Shown here piece after piece: positions 25,530 to 39,282 of a DNA stretch of 64,000 nucleotides. The DNA lies in NCBI GenBank assembly GCA_028023455.1, contig JAQFVV010012434.1, forward strand, positions 7,437,157-7,501,156, read 5' to 3'. Under the pieces are notes generated by a model, which did no database searches, was not told the DNA's origin, and was given only the letters and a program-made list of their open reading frames with translations. Each line of letters begins with the position of its first letter. Positions within the stretch are counted from its first letter, which is position 1. The stretch is from Epiperipatus broadwayi (taxonomy: Eukaryota; Onychophora; Udeonychophora; Euonychophora; Peripatidae). Both the position numbers and the translations under genes were made by a program.

Positions 25530-28177
25530 TTTCCCCCTCAAACTTTATTCATAAATGGCATAGCATAAATTATATAATAAATATATAAAACACATAAAAA
25601 GGCAAGACCACAGATTAGAAGATGGAATAATAACTGAATAAGTTCTTATTAACAAGCATTTAGAATTTATATTTTAAATTAATAAATAGGAAAATTTATG
25701 GGTATCATTTTAAAAGTTAAAATTTAATTTACGGATTGAAATTAACTTTTAGTTTATGAAACCATTATTACAATTTAAATTTGAAAGTTTGTGCACAATT
25801 AATATTAGCTAGCTTAAGAGTTTTAGAGATTCCTTTACAAATTTATTAGAGTTATTTTTAAAGAGCTCTGTGGGAAAATTGTTACCACATATTCTTTTGT
25901 TGAGGCTTCTGCAGCTGTTCACCATTATTCTTGGCTGGGCTTTTGTGATGTCTTCTGATGCTTTCTGGGCAGGCTATGGGTCTCAAACTGTGGCTTGAGC
26001 ATTGACCATTTCTCCCAAAAAGGAAATGGCTGTGGTTGTTTTACTCAAAAGTTCTCATGGTAAAAATTTAACAAGTGAACCTCTTTTAGCAAAACTTAAA
26101 GATATTTATATAAAAAAAATTGGTAATCTGAGCGGCCTGTTTATAACTTTTTACAGTGTTCTTAGTAATTAAAAATGCATAAAAATGAAAACTTTGGCCA
26201 TCTTGGTGAAACAATAATGGCCAAATAGGTCACTCCTTGTTCTTAGTTTTTATTATTTGAAAAACATTAAAATTTTGTCTCCAAGTTTGTTTAATTACTT
26301 GCAGATAGTTTTCTAAGAATTACAAATTTTATAACAAGATACCCTTTTTTTAAATAGTTTAAATTCATAAACATTTTAATATATATGTGTGTGTGACTAC
26401 CGCAGGAATTAAATTTTATATACAAAAACCTTTAAATAAAGAGTTTTAAACTAAAAATAATGCAATTTAAATTAATTTAAAAGAGTTGTAATGCTTTTAA
26501 ATCTATTGTATTATGGCTACTTTTGCATATATACATGTAGGTAATTACACACATATAACAATGTTCACGCATTTAATTAAAATATCATTTTATTAAATTC
26601 TAAATTTCTAAAGGCATATGCATTATATGCACACAGATACTAATAGGAGTATTAGATGTGTGCACATATACCAGTACATGCACATACATGTAAATATACA
26701 TTATGTCATATAAAATAAATTATTAGATGCTTATATATGGATTGGGCTGGGTTTGAACTGGGGAAAAACTACTACTATGGAACATAGTAGGTGAAGTAGG
26801 GTGATGGCTAAATAATACCATTTCAGTATAATACTGTATTTTATAATATAACAGAATATAAAGGAGATTCTCCTACTGCATCAGTGTCTACTGTTTTCTA
26901 ATCACATTTTTGAGGCAATTAGATTTCTTTCATTTTCTCAAGTAGATTAAATGTAATTAATTTGAGGCTTAGGGGCGTATGTTTAGTGTTTTTTTTAAAT
27001 ATAGGCACCAAATTGAATATATTTTGTAACAAATTAATTTATTTTTTAGCATCATTAATGTTTAAACTATTTTTAAAACCATTAAAATAAGAATGTTTTT
27101 ACAATGTATTACAATATTAAACTTATAAAGAGAAAAAAATAAACTATTTCTGAATCTTTATTAACATTATTGCAAAAATAAATTTATTCTGTCTCAAATA
27201 ACAGTTTTAAATTCTTCAAAAAATCATAGCTATAAAAATAAAATATATTTTATATTTATTGTAAATGTATTTGAAATGAATAAAAAAAAAGCTTTTAAAT
27301 AAATAAGAACATAACTTTTGTCTTGATGAATATAAAGTAAAAACTTCTCACCACATTGTGCAAAGAGTAGAAAAATTTTGAATTAATTCTTATCTTCTAA
27401 TTATACCAGACATGTAGAAATGAAAATTAAAAATGAAACTACAGGTTTATAATAATTAAAATTAAAACATTAAATAATTCAAAACCATACTGTTATGAAA
27501 TCAGATCATTCTGGCTATGACGGTTGAAAATTAGCTTAACATAATTGGAGTGGATCTGGAAAAAAATTAAAAAAACATCTGTTTTATATAATCTGTTATA
27601 AACAATACTACCAATATGCCAGAATAACGAGTCTTTAAACATATTATTAATTCCAAATAAGTACATTGTTAAATCTCTTACTTGTAGATATTTTTATTAC
27701 ATTGCAATCTAAATAGAAATATTCAAATCATTTTGTCATCTTCCAACTAATATCCATTTCTGTCTTTAAAATGATAAAAAACAATGTTATTGTTCCATTC
27801 ATTTCATTATACAAACATATTTATGAAACAAACAAATCTCATAGTGTTATTATAAATCACAAGCATATTTCCAGAGAAATACTTCTTTCTTATATCACTG
27901 TTTTTCTGTTTATTAGATTTGATAAATTTTCCAAGTTCATTTCATTGATTCATTGGGAATATGATTTGTGAATTATCTTAATAACAGTTTCTATCTTGAC
28001 GAATAGGTTTATATTATCAGCATTATTTATTTGATAATACATAATTTATTGATGGGTTTATTAGAATTATTATAATTCAATTATGTGTACTTACTGCATG
28101 ACATTTGATAGATTTTTTATTGCAATGATGAATATAAACTACTACCCATGCATTTGATTTAAATGTAAAACTGGTAC
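25530..28177. other. Spacer with one GC-richer island
   Basis: At about 25885-26060 the sequence becomes noticeably less A+T-rich (TTCTGCAGCTGTTCACC, GGCTGGGCTTTTGTGATG). A minus-strand frame of about 50 codons is open there, but no splice sites or family resemblance convinced me. GGGTTTGAACTGGGG near 26750 is a weak B-box-like motif. The rest is ordinary A+T-rich spacer. Confidence 0.4.
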
Positions 28178-28246
28178 TACTATCTCATATGTTATATATA
28201 GAGTAAGTAAAAAACAAACTCTTAACAAGCTTCAAAAATACACTCA

Positions 28247-28288
28247 ACCCCAGACCGCGGTTTCTGCATCTAGCATCATCAGTGAGGT
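28247..28288 (-). ncRNA. Type I hammerhead ribozyme candidate (family C, left)
   Basis: Minus strand, 5' to 3': ACCUCA (plus 28288-28283), CTGATGA (28282-28276), stem II TGC-loop-GCA with three perfect pairs (28275-28265), GAAA (28264-28261), then CCGCG leading to the GTC cleavage triplet (28255-28253), then TGGGGT (28252-28247). Stem I has six pairs, one a U-G wobble. Stem III is minimal (A-U, C-G). Every invariant core residue is present and stem II is complete, making this the best hammerhead in the window. Predicted cleavage follows the C at plus position 28253. Confidence 0.75.
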
Positions 28289-28320
28289 GTTAGGGATTTA
28301 TAATTCTATCAATGCCTAAC

Positions 28321-28361
28321 ACCTCACTGATGACGCTAGATGCAGAAACGCGGTCTGGGGT
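28321..28361 (+). ncRNA. Type I hammerhead ribozyme candidate (family C, right)
   Basis: ACCTCA (28321-28326), CTGATGA (28327-28333), stem II CGC-loop-GCA (28334-28344) with a C/A mismatch at the core-proximal pair, GAAA (28345-28348), CGCGGTC (28349-28355), TGGGGT (28356-28361). The core is intact. The stem II mismatch and a three-base stem III loop are the differences from the left-arm copy. Because the two copies are complementary, a read-through transcript would fold into a long hairpin instead of two ribozymes. Confidence 0.65.
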
Positions 28362-28489
28362 TGATGGTATTTTTGAAGCTTGTTAAGAGTTTGTTTTTTA
28401 CTTACTCTATATATAACATTTGTAAATACGAGCTTTATTAAAAGTAGGTCATCTGACTTGATTTTTTATCAATTTACTATCTCATATGT

Positions 28490-29700
28490 ACATGGATGCA
28501 TATATAGTTTGAATACTGATTTAAATTTTAATCTATCTTAATATTATTTTAAAAACAAAATCATCTTTAATTTTTGAATCTAAATATTAAAAAATATTTA
28601 AATTAGCATAGACTTATTTAAATCTTTAAGCAATAGAATTTACTTAAAATTAATATTGTTTATATGCTTATCATATTGACGTAGAAATTACTAAAATATT
28701 TATTCCTTAAATACTCTAAGAATGTAAGTAGATTTTAAATAATAATATATTTTAAAGTTTTGAATTATAGTGGCAATTTGTATTGACATATAATTGTATA
28801 TTATATATTAAATAAAATTCAAAACTAAAATGGACTTATCTTTAAACCAAATACGTAATATAATTATATAACAAGCCATAGATTAAATACATTCCTCTCA
28901 TGTCAATACATATATTAATAAGCAATAGTAATAAAAAATATTCAAAATCATTATATTGAAGTTCATAAAATTTCAGAAAAATACATACATTTATTATGTT
29001 TTTCTTTGTTTGATGGAAAATATATATTTTTTAAGAACAACAAATTTTAAATACACTTTCAACAAGAATCAATCTACTTTATTAAAGCATAATCCTAATT
29101 ATTAAAAACAATGGAAATTAAATTTGTTTTTCAAATTTTTTATATATTCATAAAAAAAAAATTATTCATAGATTCAACAATGTTAAAGATATTTTGTCAA
29201 AGTTGATCCTAAAATTTAAATTTAATTTTCCATAAGAATGAATCATAATTCTTCAGAAGATAACATTTATATTATTTATTTTGTTCAAATGTCTTTTAAA
29301 TGAAAATATATAACTGTAAAATATTTTCTATTTTCGCTGGAATAAAATGTTGATGGTAATTCCAGTATGTCTAATATTATATATACAGAAACAAGTTGTT
29401 GTTTTTTAATTAAAATTTTAATATTTTATTGTAATTGCAATTTTTTGTTTTTGTTTTCTCTTTTTACTATATAACTAAAAAAGAATGAGAATTCTTTTGC
29501 ATAATATAATTTATTAGAATTCGTTTTATATTTAAAGTGTTTTTAAGCTTGTTTGTTTTTTGTTTGGTCTCAATGAAATCAATTTCATGCAAAATCAAAA
29601 TTCTATTCATTAAAATAAGTACTGCAAAATTAGTATTTGAAAATAGGACTTTTTTTAAAATAAACTTCTCTGTCTTTAAAACTTTTGCTTTCTTACAATA
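28490..29700. other. A+T-rich spacer
   Basis: No gene or element recognised. The frames at 29467-29794 overlap on both strands and are not coding-like. A GC-richer patch at about 29705-29765 (TTAGGGCTAGATTCAGTTAG) may be the worn left end of the hAT element that follows. Confidence 0.4.
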
Positions 29701-29929
29701 TAAACAGTTAGGGCTAGATTCAGTTAGGGTGGGAGATGGTATCGAATTGCATATTTTTTGCAGGGAGAGGGATGTTTTCAAAATATGGCTCTAATTTTAT
29801 AAATAAATACACATTTTTAAAATATAAAAACTGTAATTGAATAGTATAATTCAAATAAAGTATTATCATGTATAATAAAACAATATAAATCAATATTTAT
29901 AATCATTTTTTACATGTTTCCTAGAAGGT

Positions 29930-31930
<2,001 letters not shown>

Positions 31931-32464
31931 TTAGGTGCATTATATTACTGGACACATGCATTTTTATAGTGTGCATATATGCATAAGTGTAAATGAGATA
32001 TAATTGAATATTTTACTTTTTTTTTTATTAAAAATCATTCATTTAAAGGATCCATCCTATTTTATAAAATGCTGTTGAACATGTATTTTAATCCTATTGA
32101 AGTAATTGTGTAGGACATCAACTTACCTGTCAAAGCTGTCGGTAATACTGTATTCTTAAGGAATTTATAAATGCAATATTAATTAATTTTATTATTTTTT
32201 TTATTTTTTTTTAATTGTGATAAATGTTGTTATTATATTATTAATTTTAATTTAGCTGATATTTGTTTACTGTGACTGTCCATCAATAGTTTAATAAATC
32301 GAAATCTATAACTCTAAGCTGAGTTAGTATCAGGGGCAGGTAATTTATTTTATGTCAGGATGCTCATCATCATTAGTGAATATTCAGTCAACTCAGATAA
32401 ATTTTCTAAGTTCATTAAGTAGCCTAGTATCACACTCAAGTGACAATGTTCTCAAAAGAGGTGT

Positions 32465-32612
32465 GGATCAGATGCTGGTTTAGCATGAAATACGTATATT
32501 GGTGATTATTTATCTTTTTGACATATATGTATTCAAGTGTATCAGTGTTATGAGATAGAGTGGAGAATGGTGGGTTGTGTGAAAGTCTGTGCTTATATAC
32601 ACTATATATTAA
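32465..32612 (+). mobile_element. Truncated hammerhead-family B element
   Basis: Closely matches the 3' part of the 18.1 kb element: TGCTGGTTTAGCATGAAATA, then TACGTATATTGGTGATTATT, the GTGTATCAGTGTTATGAGA body and the AAAGTCTGTGCTTATATA tail. The head is damaged. Upstream it reads GGATCAGATGCTGG where the intact copy has GGACCAACTGATGATTGCTGG, so a small deletion removed much of the ribozyme core. No target duplication was found. Confidence 0.7.
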
Positions 32613-32614
32613 TA

Positions 32615-35560
32615 TATTTATGTAATCTTAAGATAAGGGACTCAAAATTTGTGACATAGCCTTGTAATTGATATACTAGAATAAATCATGTTAAAAAAGT
32701 AGTAAACAATGGAGATGGTCAGTCCTATTATTTAATAGTAATACTCTGTTGCATATTTAATTTAACCTATTATCAGACAAAGAATTTAATATTTGTCACA
32801 CAGATTTGTCTGAAAGTGTCTGTAGATAACAGTTAATATGTAATTATATTCTTCTTTCACCTTATAGTTTTTTTATGCATTTATAACATTTGTAAATTAA
32901 TTAAATAAATCTATCCTTCTTTTATCACTATAACAATGCTTATTTTACACAATCTGTCATTTGATTTATATATATAGTTTAGTTCTGAAGAAGACTGCTA
33001 CTTAGCTGCCATTGTTGTAGTGATAAAAGAAAGATGGAATTATTTAATTATTTAATAATAATTATATATTAGATTAATTTTATTATTTATTTTATTTGCT
33101 AAGATTAAGAAAAATTTAAACTTTATACTTTTCCACAGGTTAGATACAACACAGTGTTCCACAAGGTATTATTCTCCCTCTTTTTTAGTTATTTGTTGGC
33201 TAATCCAGTTATCACTAGCATAGAAATCAAATTTTAGACTAGGCTATAGCCAAATAAGCCATTATTGCAAAGGTAATCAGTAAAATCTTTAGATACTTAT
33301 CTATGAGAAATTTTCTGAATTTTATACCATTTCTATTTATGTGCAAGGTTTAATGAATGATTTTGTCATATGACCAGTTTCTTATATATATATATTTCTC
33401 TCTGACTAATATTCTTGTATTATCCCAATTAAAAGTATATTCTTCAACATATGAATAGTCTGCTATTTTAATAAACATGTTTCTTTCTCTCTTGCCATTA
33501 TTTTGTCTTCTTTTATTCATTTTTGTTTGGATTCATTGACATGTGTTCGTACACATTTTTATGAACACAGACAGTTCTTGTTTTTCAGCATTTCAGGTTT
33601 AGGTTTTGTACCAATTAGGATTCTTCAAAAAGTACTTACTCTGGCTTTAAAATGTTCTGATTTGCAGATTTTTTAAAAATTTTCCGATATCACTGGAAGG
33701 TGTAGATATATTACAGTACTTACCATTGATTTTCCTTTTAAGGTTTCATTTTGCTCTCTGAGTTTTCATAATCATAACTGATAGATAGTCACTTTTCATG
33801 AATTTGTTCTATGATAGATTCAATCCCCCCTCTCTATTCCTTATTGGCAATAGAATTCTACTTTTTGACTTTCTAATATGATTGGATGCATATAATAAAT
33901 ATTTTTCTTTGTATGTGGTTTTACAGTAAACTATAGTTTTAACTTTGTTATGAAGAAATCCCTAAAAATGCCACATTTGTTTTTGTTCTAACTTTTATTG
34001 TGAGTTTAACTGAAATTGAAATATTTTTGACATGTGTCCCAAATAATTATAATACTGTTTTACCATATGGCTTACAACGAATATATCATCAACTTAGCAA
34101 AGCTAGACTTTTGGAGGAGATAAAACATATATGCATGTCGCATATTTTAGTCATTAAAAGAAAAGTTTGCGAAACAATTCTTGCATTCAATGATATTAAT
34201 GTATTTGCTTTTGGTAAAAAAAGAAAAAAAGAAAAAAGAAACGAGATTGAAATTTAGACGCAATATTTAATCTAATTATTTTGAACTTGAATGATAAGCG
34301 ATCTCAACAACTCTTGCTAAATAAATGTCTTTTTTTCCCTCACAAGAAAGAGAGTCTTCATTAACTTGTGTGAATTTAAAAAAAAAAAACATCTTTTAAA
34401 ATAAATCTTAGCTCTCTAAGAAGTAAATTGAAACCCATTTATTTTTATCTATTTAAATTAATGATTTAGTTTTTGCTTGATACAATTAAAAATTCATAAT
34501 TATTGTCATAATACTATAAAACGTAACTGTGAAAATAAATAGGAGTGACAATTTTTCTAAATGGTACAATTTATTACACCAAATAAGTAATTATCAGCTA
34601 AAAAAATATTAACTAAAAATGATGACGGTTTCTGCTTCTAATAATAATGCTTTTAGCATAATCCAAAGTAAATGTATTTCGCTTTTAATTTTTTTATATT
34701 TTTACAAATGTTTGCCTTTCATTTAATATTCTTTTTACTTTTAAGTGCTTTAAAAAAAATAATGTAAACATTTTAACCTTAATAACAAACTAAAAATATA
34801 TATATTTTTAGTGTTAAATATATATATATATACATAAACATAAGGAATATTGCTCAAATGTAATAAAAAAATGGCAATATACAACTTTGAAAATAAATAA
34901 ATATTAATATGTACTAATTTTAGATAAATAATGTTCGCGACATAAACTAGTATACGCACACATGCAAGTTGAAAAAAACTGAAAAAGTGAAAAGAAAGTT
35001 TATTTATAAAAATAATTTAACACATATAGCTTTGAAATTTCCTACTACCAAATATAGCCTTAACATTATCCACTTATATAAATAAAAGCTTTAATATGTA
35101 TCCTCCACTTATCATATCTACGACGAGTTTGAATTTGGCTGAATAAAATTTGGAATTGTTTTTCAGATATAATTATGCTTAGAAATTTTTTTCAGGTAAC
35201 TATACAATAATCAAGTGAATTAGCTATCTAACTTATTGTCTTGCTATTCTTCGTTAGAAGGTAAGACAAAGAGCAGAAAAAGATTCAAATCTTCATTAAC
35301 TTGAAATTAGACAGCTCGAAGGCAATGCCTTTCTTCCCCGTTCTTTTATGAGAGATTGTTAGAAAATATTTTGTTCTGCAGTAGACTATTTAAAAACTGT
35401 TTTATCTTTCTACTCACATAAAAATTATATTTAAATATTTGATTCAAGTGAATAGATTAATCTCTGCATCTGTTTACAATATTTATAATAATTTAGTCAG
35501 AAAAGTCTAAATATTTTCAATGCTTACTCTTTGTTGACAATTAACAATATATATATATAT
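32615..35560. other. Spacer with a possible RT remnant
   Basis: Mostly A+T-rich. The frame at 34000-34257 and the minus-strand frame at 34750-34959 have no recognisable family. The only hint of coding history is the reverse-transcriptase-like stretch at about 33140-33205, listed separately. (TA)n tracts lie at about 34797-34832 and 35548-35562. Confidence 0.45.
33140..33205 (+). pseudogene. Tiny RT remnant (CR1/jockey-type motif)
   Basis: One frame reads IQHSVPQGIILPLF, then a stop, then LFVG. This resembles the conserved GVPQGSILGPLLF...IND region of non-LTR reverse transcriptases outside the RTE group. Only about 20 codons are recognisable and stops follow, so the call rests on a single motif. 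Confidence 0.35.
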
Positions 35561-35570
35561 ATAGTGTGGA

Positions 35571-35914
35571 AAAACCACTAAACATCACATGATCATCATT
35601 TCTTATGCCTGCTCATAACTGTTATTAAAACAGGCAAAACTCTCCATACAGTAGTGCCACTCAGTGCAAGCCAAAGTAATTAATGAATGCCAGAAGGCTT
35701 GTAATGGAGAGTTGCATTAGATCCTAAGATCTAGGTGCAATACTCCCAAATTAAAGGTTCCTCACTAATAAAGGCCACAAGCCAGAAACTAATTTGGGGA
35801 TATTGGTTGAGTAAGCACTAGATAGGATTTTATACACAAGCCTTCTGGCATCCATTGATTACTCTGGCTTGCACTGAGTGGCACTACTGTATGGAGAATT
35901 TTGCCTGTTTTAAT
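35571..35914. mobile_element. Hammerhead-family A element, decayed
   Basis: The left part is an inverted tail (CATCACATGATCATCATTTC, AAAACAGGCAAAACTCTCC) running inward to CCAGAAGGCTTGT. It switches to a forward unit whose leader contains TTGCATTAGATCCTAAGATC, then a worn hammerhead (35759-35800), then a body and tail ending TTTTGCCTGTTTTAA. Head-to-head plan as in the other copies. Boundaries are approximate and no target duplication was confirmed. Confidence 0.7.
35759..35800 (+). ncRNA. Degenerate hammerhead ribozyme motif (family A)
   Basis: Aligned to the intact copy at 39241-39282, this has CTAATAA for CTGATGA, GGC/GCC stem II arms retained, GAAA retained, and CTAATT for CTAGTC. Two core changes and loss of the GUC triplet should inactivate it. 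Confidence 0.55.
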
Positions 35915-35915
35915 A

Positions 35916-36152
35916 GTATTGTGGAAGCAACTATTCTTCACTTATCTGCTAAAAGTGATATTCACTCTTGCTTCAATAATTATTTTAAAACCATAGATGG
36001 TCCATCTATATAAAGCATTCTAACCCTAATTTAAGCACAGTCAATAATTGTTTATTTATTTAAAAAATAAGCTCTAACCATAGGTGGACCACCCATGATT
36101 TTAAAATGAGTATTGAGCTCATATATAAAGAGTAGTTATTTCCACAATATTA
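35916..36152. repeat. Family D inverted-repeat element
   Basis: Inverted ends: TATTGTGGAAGCAACTA at the left and TAGTTATTTCCACAATA at the right. The interior has GATGGTCCATC and a segment reading CTAATTTAAGCACAGTCAAT followed by AATAAGCTCTAACCATAGG. That interior recurs in the partial copy at about 36310-36467. It is MITE-like and non-coding; class unknown. Confidence 0.55.
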
Positions 36153-36309
36153 CAGATATATAAATCACTACCTTACTAATTATTATATTTATATAAACTA
36201 ATAAATTTTAGTGTGGAGTTAAAAGTGAATTGCTTTCTCTTTTCTATGGTGTATAACCTGAATTAGTTGTGCAAGTAATATGCTGGTTTAAATATCAGGC
36301 TTCTAATAA

Positions 36310-36466
36310 ATATGAACTCTAATTTAGGCATAGTCAATAATTGTTGATTTATTTAATGAATAAGCTCTAACCAAAGGTAAACACTCTATTGTTTAAAACA
36401 ATTATAGATGGGGTAAGTGCAAATCAATTTTTGTGCATATGTCTAGAGTAGTTGCTTTCACAATAT

Positions 36467-36467
<1 letters not shown>
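36310..36467. repeat. Family D partial copy
   Basis: Shares CTAATTTAGGCATAGTCAAT and AATAAGCTCTAACCAAAGG with the neighbouring complete copy, and ends GAGTAGTTGCTTTCACAATA, the right terminus of the family. A (TA)n tract of about 28 bp follows (36480-36503). Confidence 0.55.
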
Positions 36468-36504
<37 letters not shown>

Positions 36505-36524
36505 ATCACACATATAATCACACA

Positions 36525-36711
36525 TATGGCTTTATTGCTTGGGAATTCATAAGAAGTTCAAATCTCAGAACTGCAAAGTCCAGAATCAATTCTATCTCTG
36601 TGCAGTTGGGTTCAATAATTAGAGTGTCTGACTTGAGTTTGGAAGGTACCAGGATATGCTTGCAGTTGTGATATTTGAACTTCTTATGAACTCTAGAGCA
36701 ATAAAGCCATA
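36525..36711. repeat. Family E element with about 39-bp terminal inverted repeats
   Basis: The left end reads TATGGCTTTATTGCT, then TTCATAAGAAGTTCAAAT. The right end is its complement with a few mismatches in the middle (ATTTGAACTTCTTATGAA, then AGCAATAAAGCCATA). The centre contains two GCAGTTG words. There is no ORF of interest and I found no hammerhead motif. MITE-like; class unknown. Confidence 0.6.
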
Positions 36712-37129
36712 CATGTTTTTATAGATATATAAATCGCTATATTATTAATTATTATACATATATGAGTGAATGTTATATTTCAGATTTGATAGTATATACA
36801 TTTGTTGGCTATTAGAGTTACCATCATACTGACACTTTAGCTGAATCTTTCAACTATTAAAAAGTAATTTTGAGATATTTCTGCAACTTTCTTGAATAAT
36901 TTTTGTAATTGTGAGAATAGTTAATTGGATCAAACCAATGTTCCTGCAATATTATTGGCTTATCTCTACATCTAGGAAATTGCTTGTGAATTGGTATAAT
37001 GTTAATATTAACAATAAGAAAATGTATACATGGATAAATCTATGTTTTCTCATGAAATTAGTGTTGAAAATGATTTCAACTGAATATTTACAATCTAAAA
37101 GGAGATAATGTTAAAAAAGTCTTATTTTC

Positions 37130-38368
37130 CTGCACTTCATCTTTATCACTATTTTAGATCATTATAGATCTATTTCAGAATGAATTTTTAAGTTTAATCT
37201 AGTTTCTTCAATTCATAGCTTCTCTTCTCCAAATCATACTAGTAAACTTCTTTATTTCATCCATTCATGTCATATATGGTTTCTTCTGTAGAATATGTTG
37301 AGATCCAATTTAAAACATTACTTGTCTATCTTTATTTTCTTATAGCAATATATTCAGCACAGTTCTATTTTAGTTTTTTAATCTTTTTAATGATATCAGT
37401 GATACTTGTTTGTTCTCTCATCTATATATTTCTTTTTGATCTCTTTTTATACTTATAACATGTAAATCTCCATATTTAGTTAGTATTCAGAAATCTCTGT
37501 ATTGTTCGTCTTTTAAGTATGCAAGTTCAGATCATAACTAAGAACCAGTAAAGGACGTCCATTAAATTTCTTCTCTTTTTAAATAAGCATATTTCTTTTA
37601 ATACTACGTTATTTCTAATAAAGACACTCCATCTAATTCTATGATTAATTTTATTTATTCCGCTTTTGTCCACATAAATAATCTGATCAAGATAATTGTA
37701 ACTACTATTTTTTACTTCTGGGAAAATCCATTAAAATCATTTTAGTCTTTTGGCATTTATCTTTAGTTCTACTTTTTTTATTTTCATCTGCTAATTATTT
37801 CAATATTTCCTGAAGTTCTGAAATATTTTTGGCAAAAATAATTTCATCATTTGAAAAATCTAGATGTCTTAAATCAATTTCATTTATTCTTACTCCCTTA
37901 ATTTCTCATTTTAATCTACAAAATACTATATGTATGCAATCACCATGTCTCACATTCATCGGTGTCAATTTTTTAAATATCATCAGATATTCATCATTCT
38001 CATTGTATTTTGATAAATAATATGATAATATTTGGTTCTATGTTTTGATGATGCAAAGCTTTAACCATTAAACTTATAACTGAATATATACATTGTTCAT
38101 TATTCTTTTTTTTTATATTGGATTCACACAATTGCACAAATTTCACTTTTGTTTTGAGATATTGAATTTCCTGTACACTTTCATTAATCTTAATTTTCAT
38201 GACCTGCATTTTAGTCAATGCTGCTACTTTTTGACAAATATTTTTAAGAATTTGATGACAAAACCCTGAGTTTACATTTTAATATTTATAAACTTTAATT
38301 ACTGTAGAAATATTTATGGAATAAAATGCTATTTCATAATCTATAAATCTAAAACTGTTGCACATAAT
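37130..38368 (-). pseudogene. Decayed RTE-type LINE fragment, inverted partner
   Basis: Runs antisense to the plus strand and aligns with the 3' half of the intact element at 46 kb. 37130-37300 matches the C-terminal and tail end (TTATTTCATCCATTCATG compared with TTATTTCATCCACCCATC). 37840-37900 matches the FADDVVVFANN region, and 38230-38360 matches the FVDYEKAFDS region. Many stops and deletions. The endonuclease half is absent. It faces a plus-strand RTE fragment that starts at nearly the same internal point (about 38465), leaving a spacer of about 90 bp that contains a short hairpin (TCACATGA/TCATGTGA). Confidence 0.75.
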
Positions 38369-38770
38369 AACCATTAATAGTATTCAAATGTCACATGATC
38401 TCCTGAGGTCATGTGATATTCCAGCAATATTAGTAGATATTAAGCATAACAGTTTCATATTCAGAAGGTCATGTGATAGTTTTAGATTTATAAATTATAA
38501 AATGAAATTAATTAACATTTATGAATATTAAAATATAAATACAAGGTTTTGTCAAATTCTCAAAAATAATTATCAAAATGCAGCAGCAATTATTAAAATA
38601 CATGCATTTAGGGCATTAAAAGACAATTCCATGTCTCCAAAATATTTTACAACTACCTTATGGCAGGCAAAACTCACTATATATATTGCCACACACAGCA
38701 AGCTAGAGTAATCAATGGATGCCAGAAGGCTTGTGCATAAAATCCCCATCTAGTGCCTACTCATCCAATA

Positions 38771-38812
38771 TCCCCAGACTAGTTTCTGGCTTATGGCCTT
38801 CATCAGTGAGGA
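38771..38812 (-). ncRNA. Type I hammerhead ribozyme candidate (family A, left)
   Basis: Minus strand, 5' to 3': TCCTCA, CTGATGA, stem II (A-GGC-loop-GCC-A, three pairs with an A/A mismatch at the base), GAAA, CTAGTC, TGGGGA. Stem I has six pairs, one a wobble. Stem III is A-U plus C-G around a two-base loop, with cleavage triplet GUC. The core is fully conserved. Compared with family C, the outermost stem I pair is U-A instead of A-U, a compensatory change. Confidence 0.7.
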
Positions 38813-39240
38813 GCCAGAAACTAGTCTGGGGATATTGGATGAGTAGGCACTAGATGAGAATTTTATGCACAAGCCTTCTGACATCCATTGATTACTCTAG
38901 CTTGCTGTGTGTGGCAATATATATATAGTGAGTTTTGCCTGTTTTAACAACAGTTATATACAAGCATAAGAGATGGTAGTCATGTGATGTTTATTGGCTT
39001 AAAACCAATCCTGCCTAATAGGATACTATGGTTATTAAAGAACCAAAGACACCAAAATGTATGGGTACTGAACTGGGTTCAGACCCCTATGACTATATAA
39101 GCTATTGAGCTTGGATTGAAAACATTAAGGTGTTTTCAGTTTAAGACTCATAGTTTTGTAGTTAAATGGAGATAAAAGGTGGTTGCTGGAGGGTTGCATT
39201 AGATCCTAAGATCTAGATGCAGTGCTCTCAGATCCAAGGT

Positions 39241-39282
39241 TCCTCACTGATGAAGGCCATAAGCCAGAAACTAGTCTGGGGA
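39241..39282 (+). ncRNA. Type I hammerhead ribozyme candidate (family A, right)
   Basis: TCCTCA (39241-39246), CTGATGA (39247-39253), stem II 39254-39266, GAAA (39267-39270), CTAGTC (39271-39276), TGGGGA (39277-39282). It is identical in motif to the minus-strand copy at 38771-38812. Predicted cleavage is after 39276. The A/A mismatch at the base of stem II is not canonical and may lower activity. Confidence 0.7.

Larger units (their letters stand above)
28193..28474. mobile_element. Hammerhead-family C palindromic element, 15-bp TSD
   Basis: Flanked by the identical 15-mer TACTATCTCATATGT at 28178-28192 and 28475-28489. The left arm (28193-28293) is an inverted unit with its hammerhead near the centre. 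The right arm (28310-28474) is a forward unit with a second hammerhead followed by a longer tail (ACTTACTCTATATATAACAT, then about 60 more bases). The arms are nearly identical over about 100 bp around a short spacer. There is no ORF. It has the same head-to-head plan as families A and B, and its stem I/core sequence is close to family A (CTCACTGATGA, CTGGGG). The nearly perfect arms and target duplication suggest a young insertion. Confidence 0.85.
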
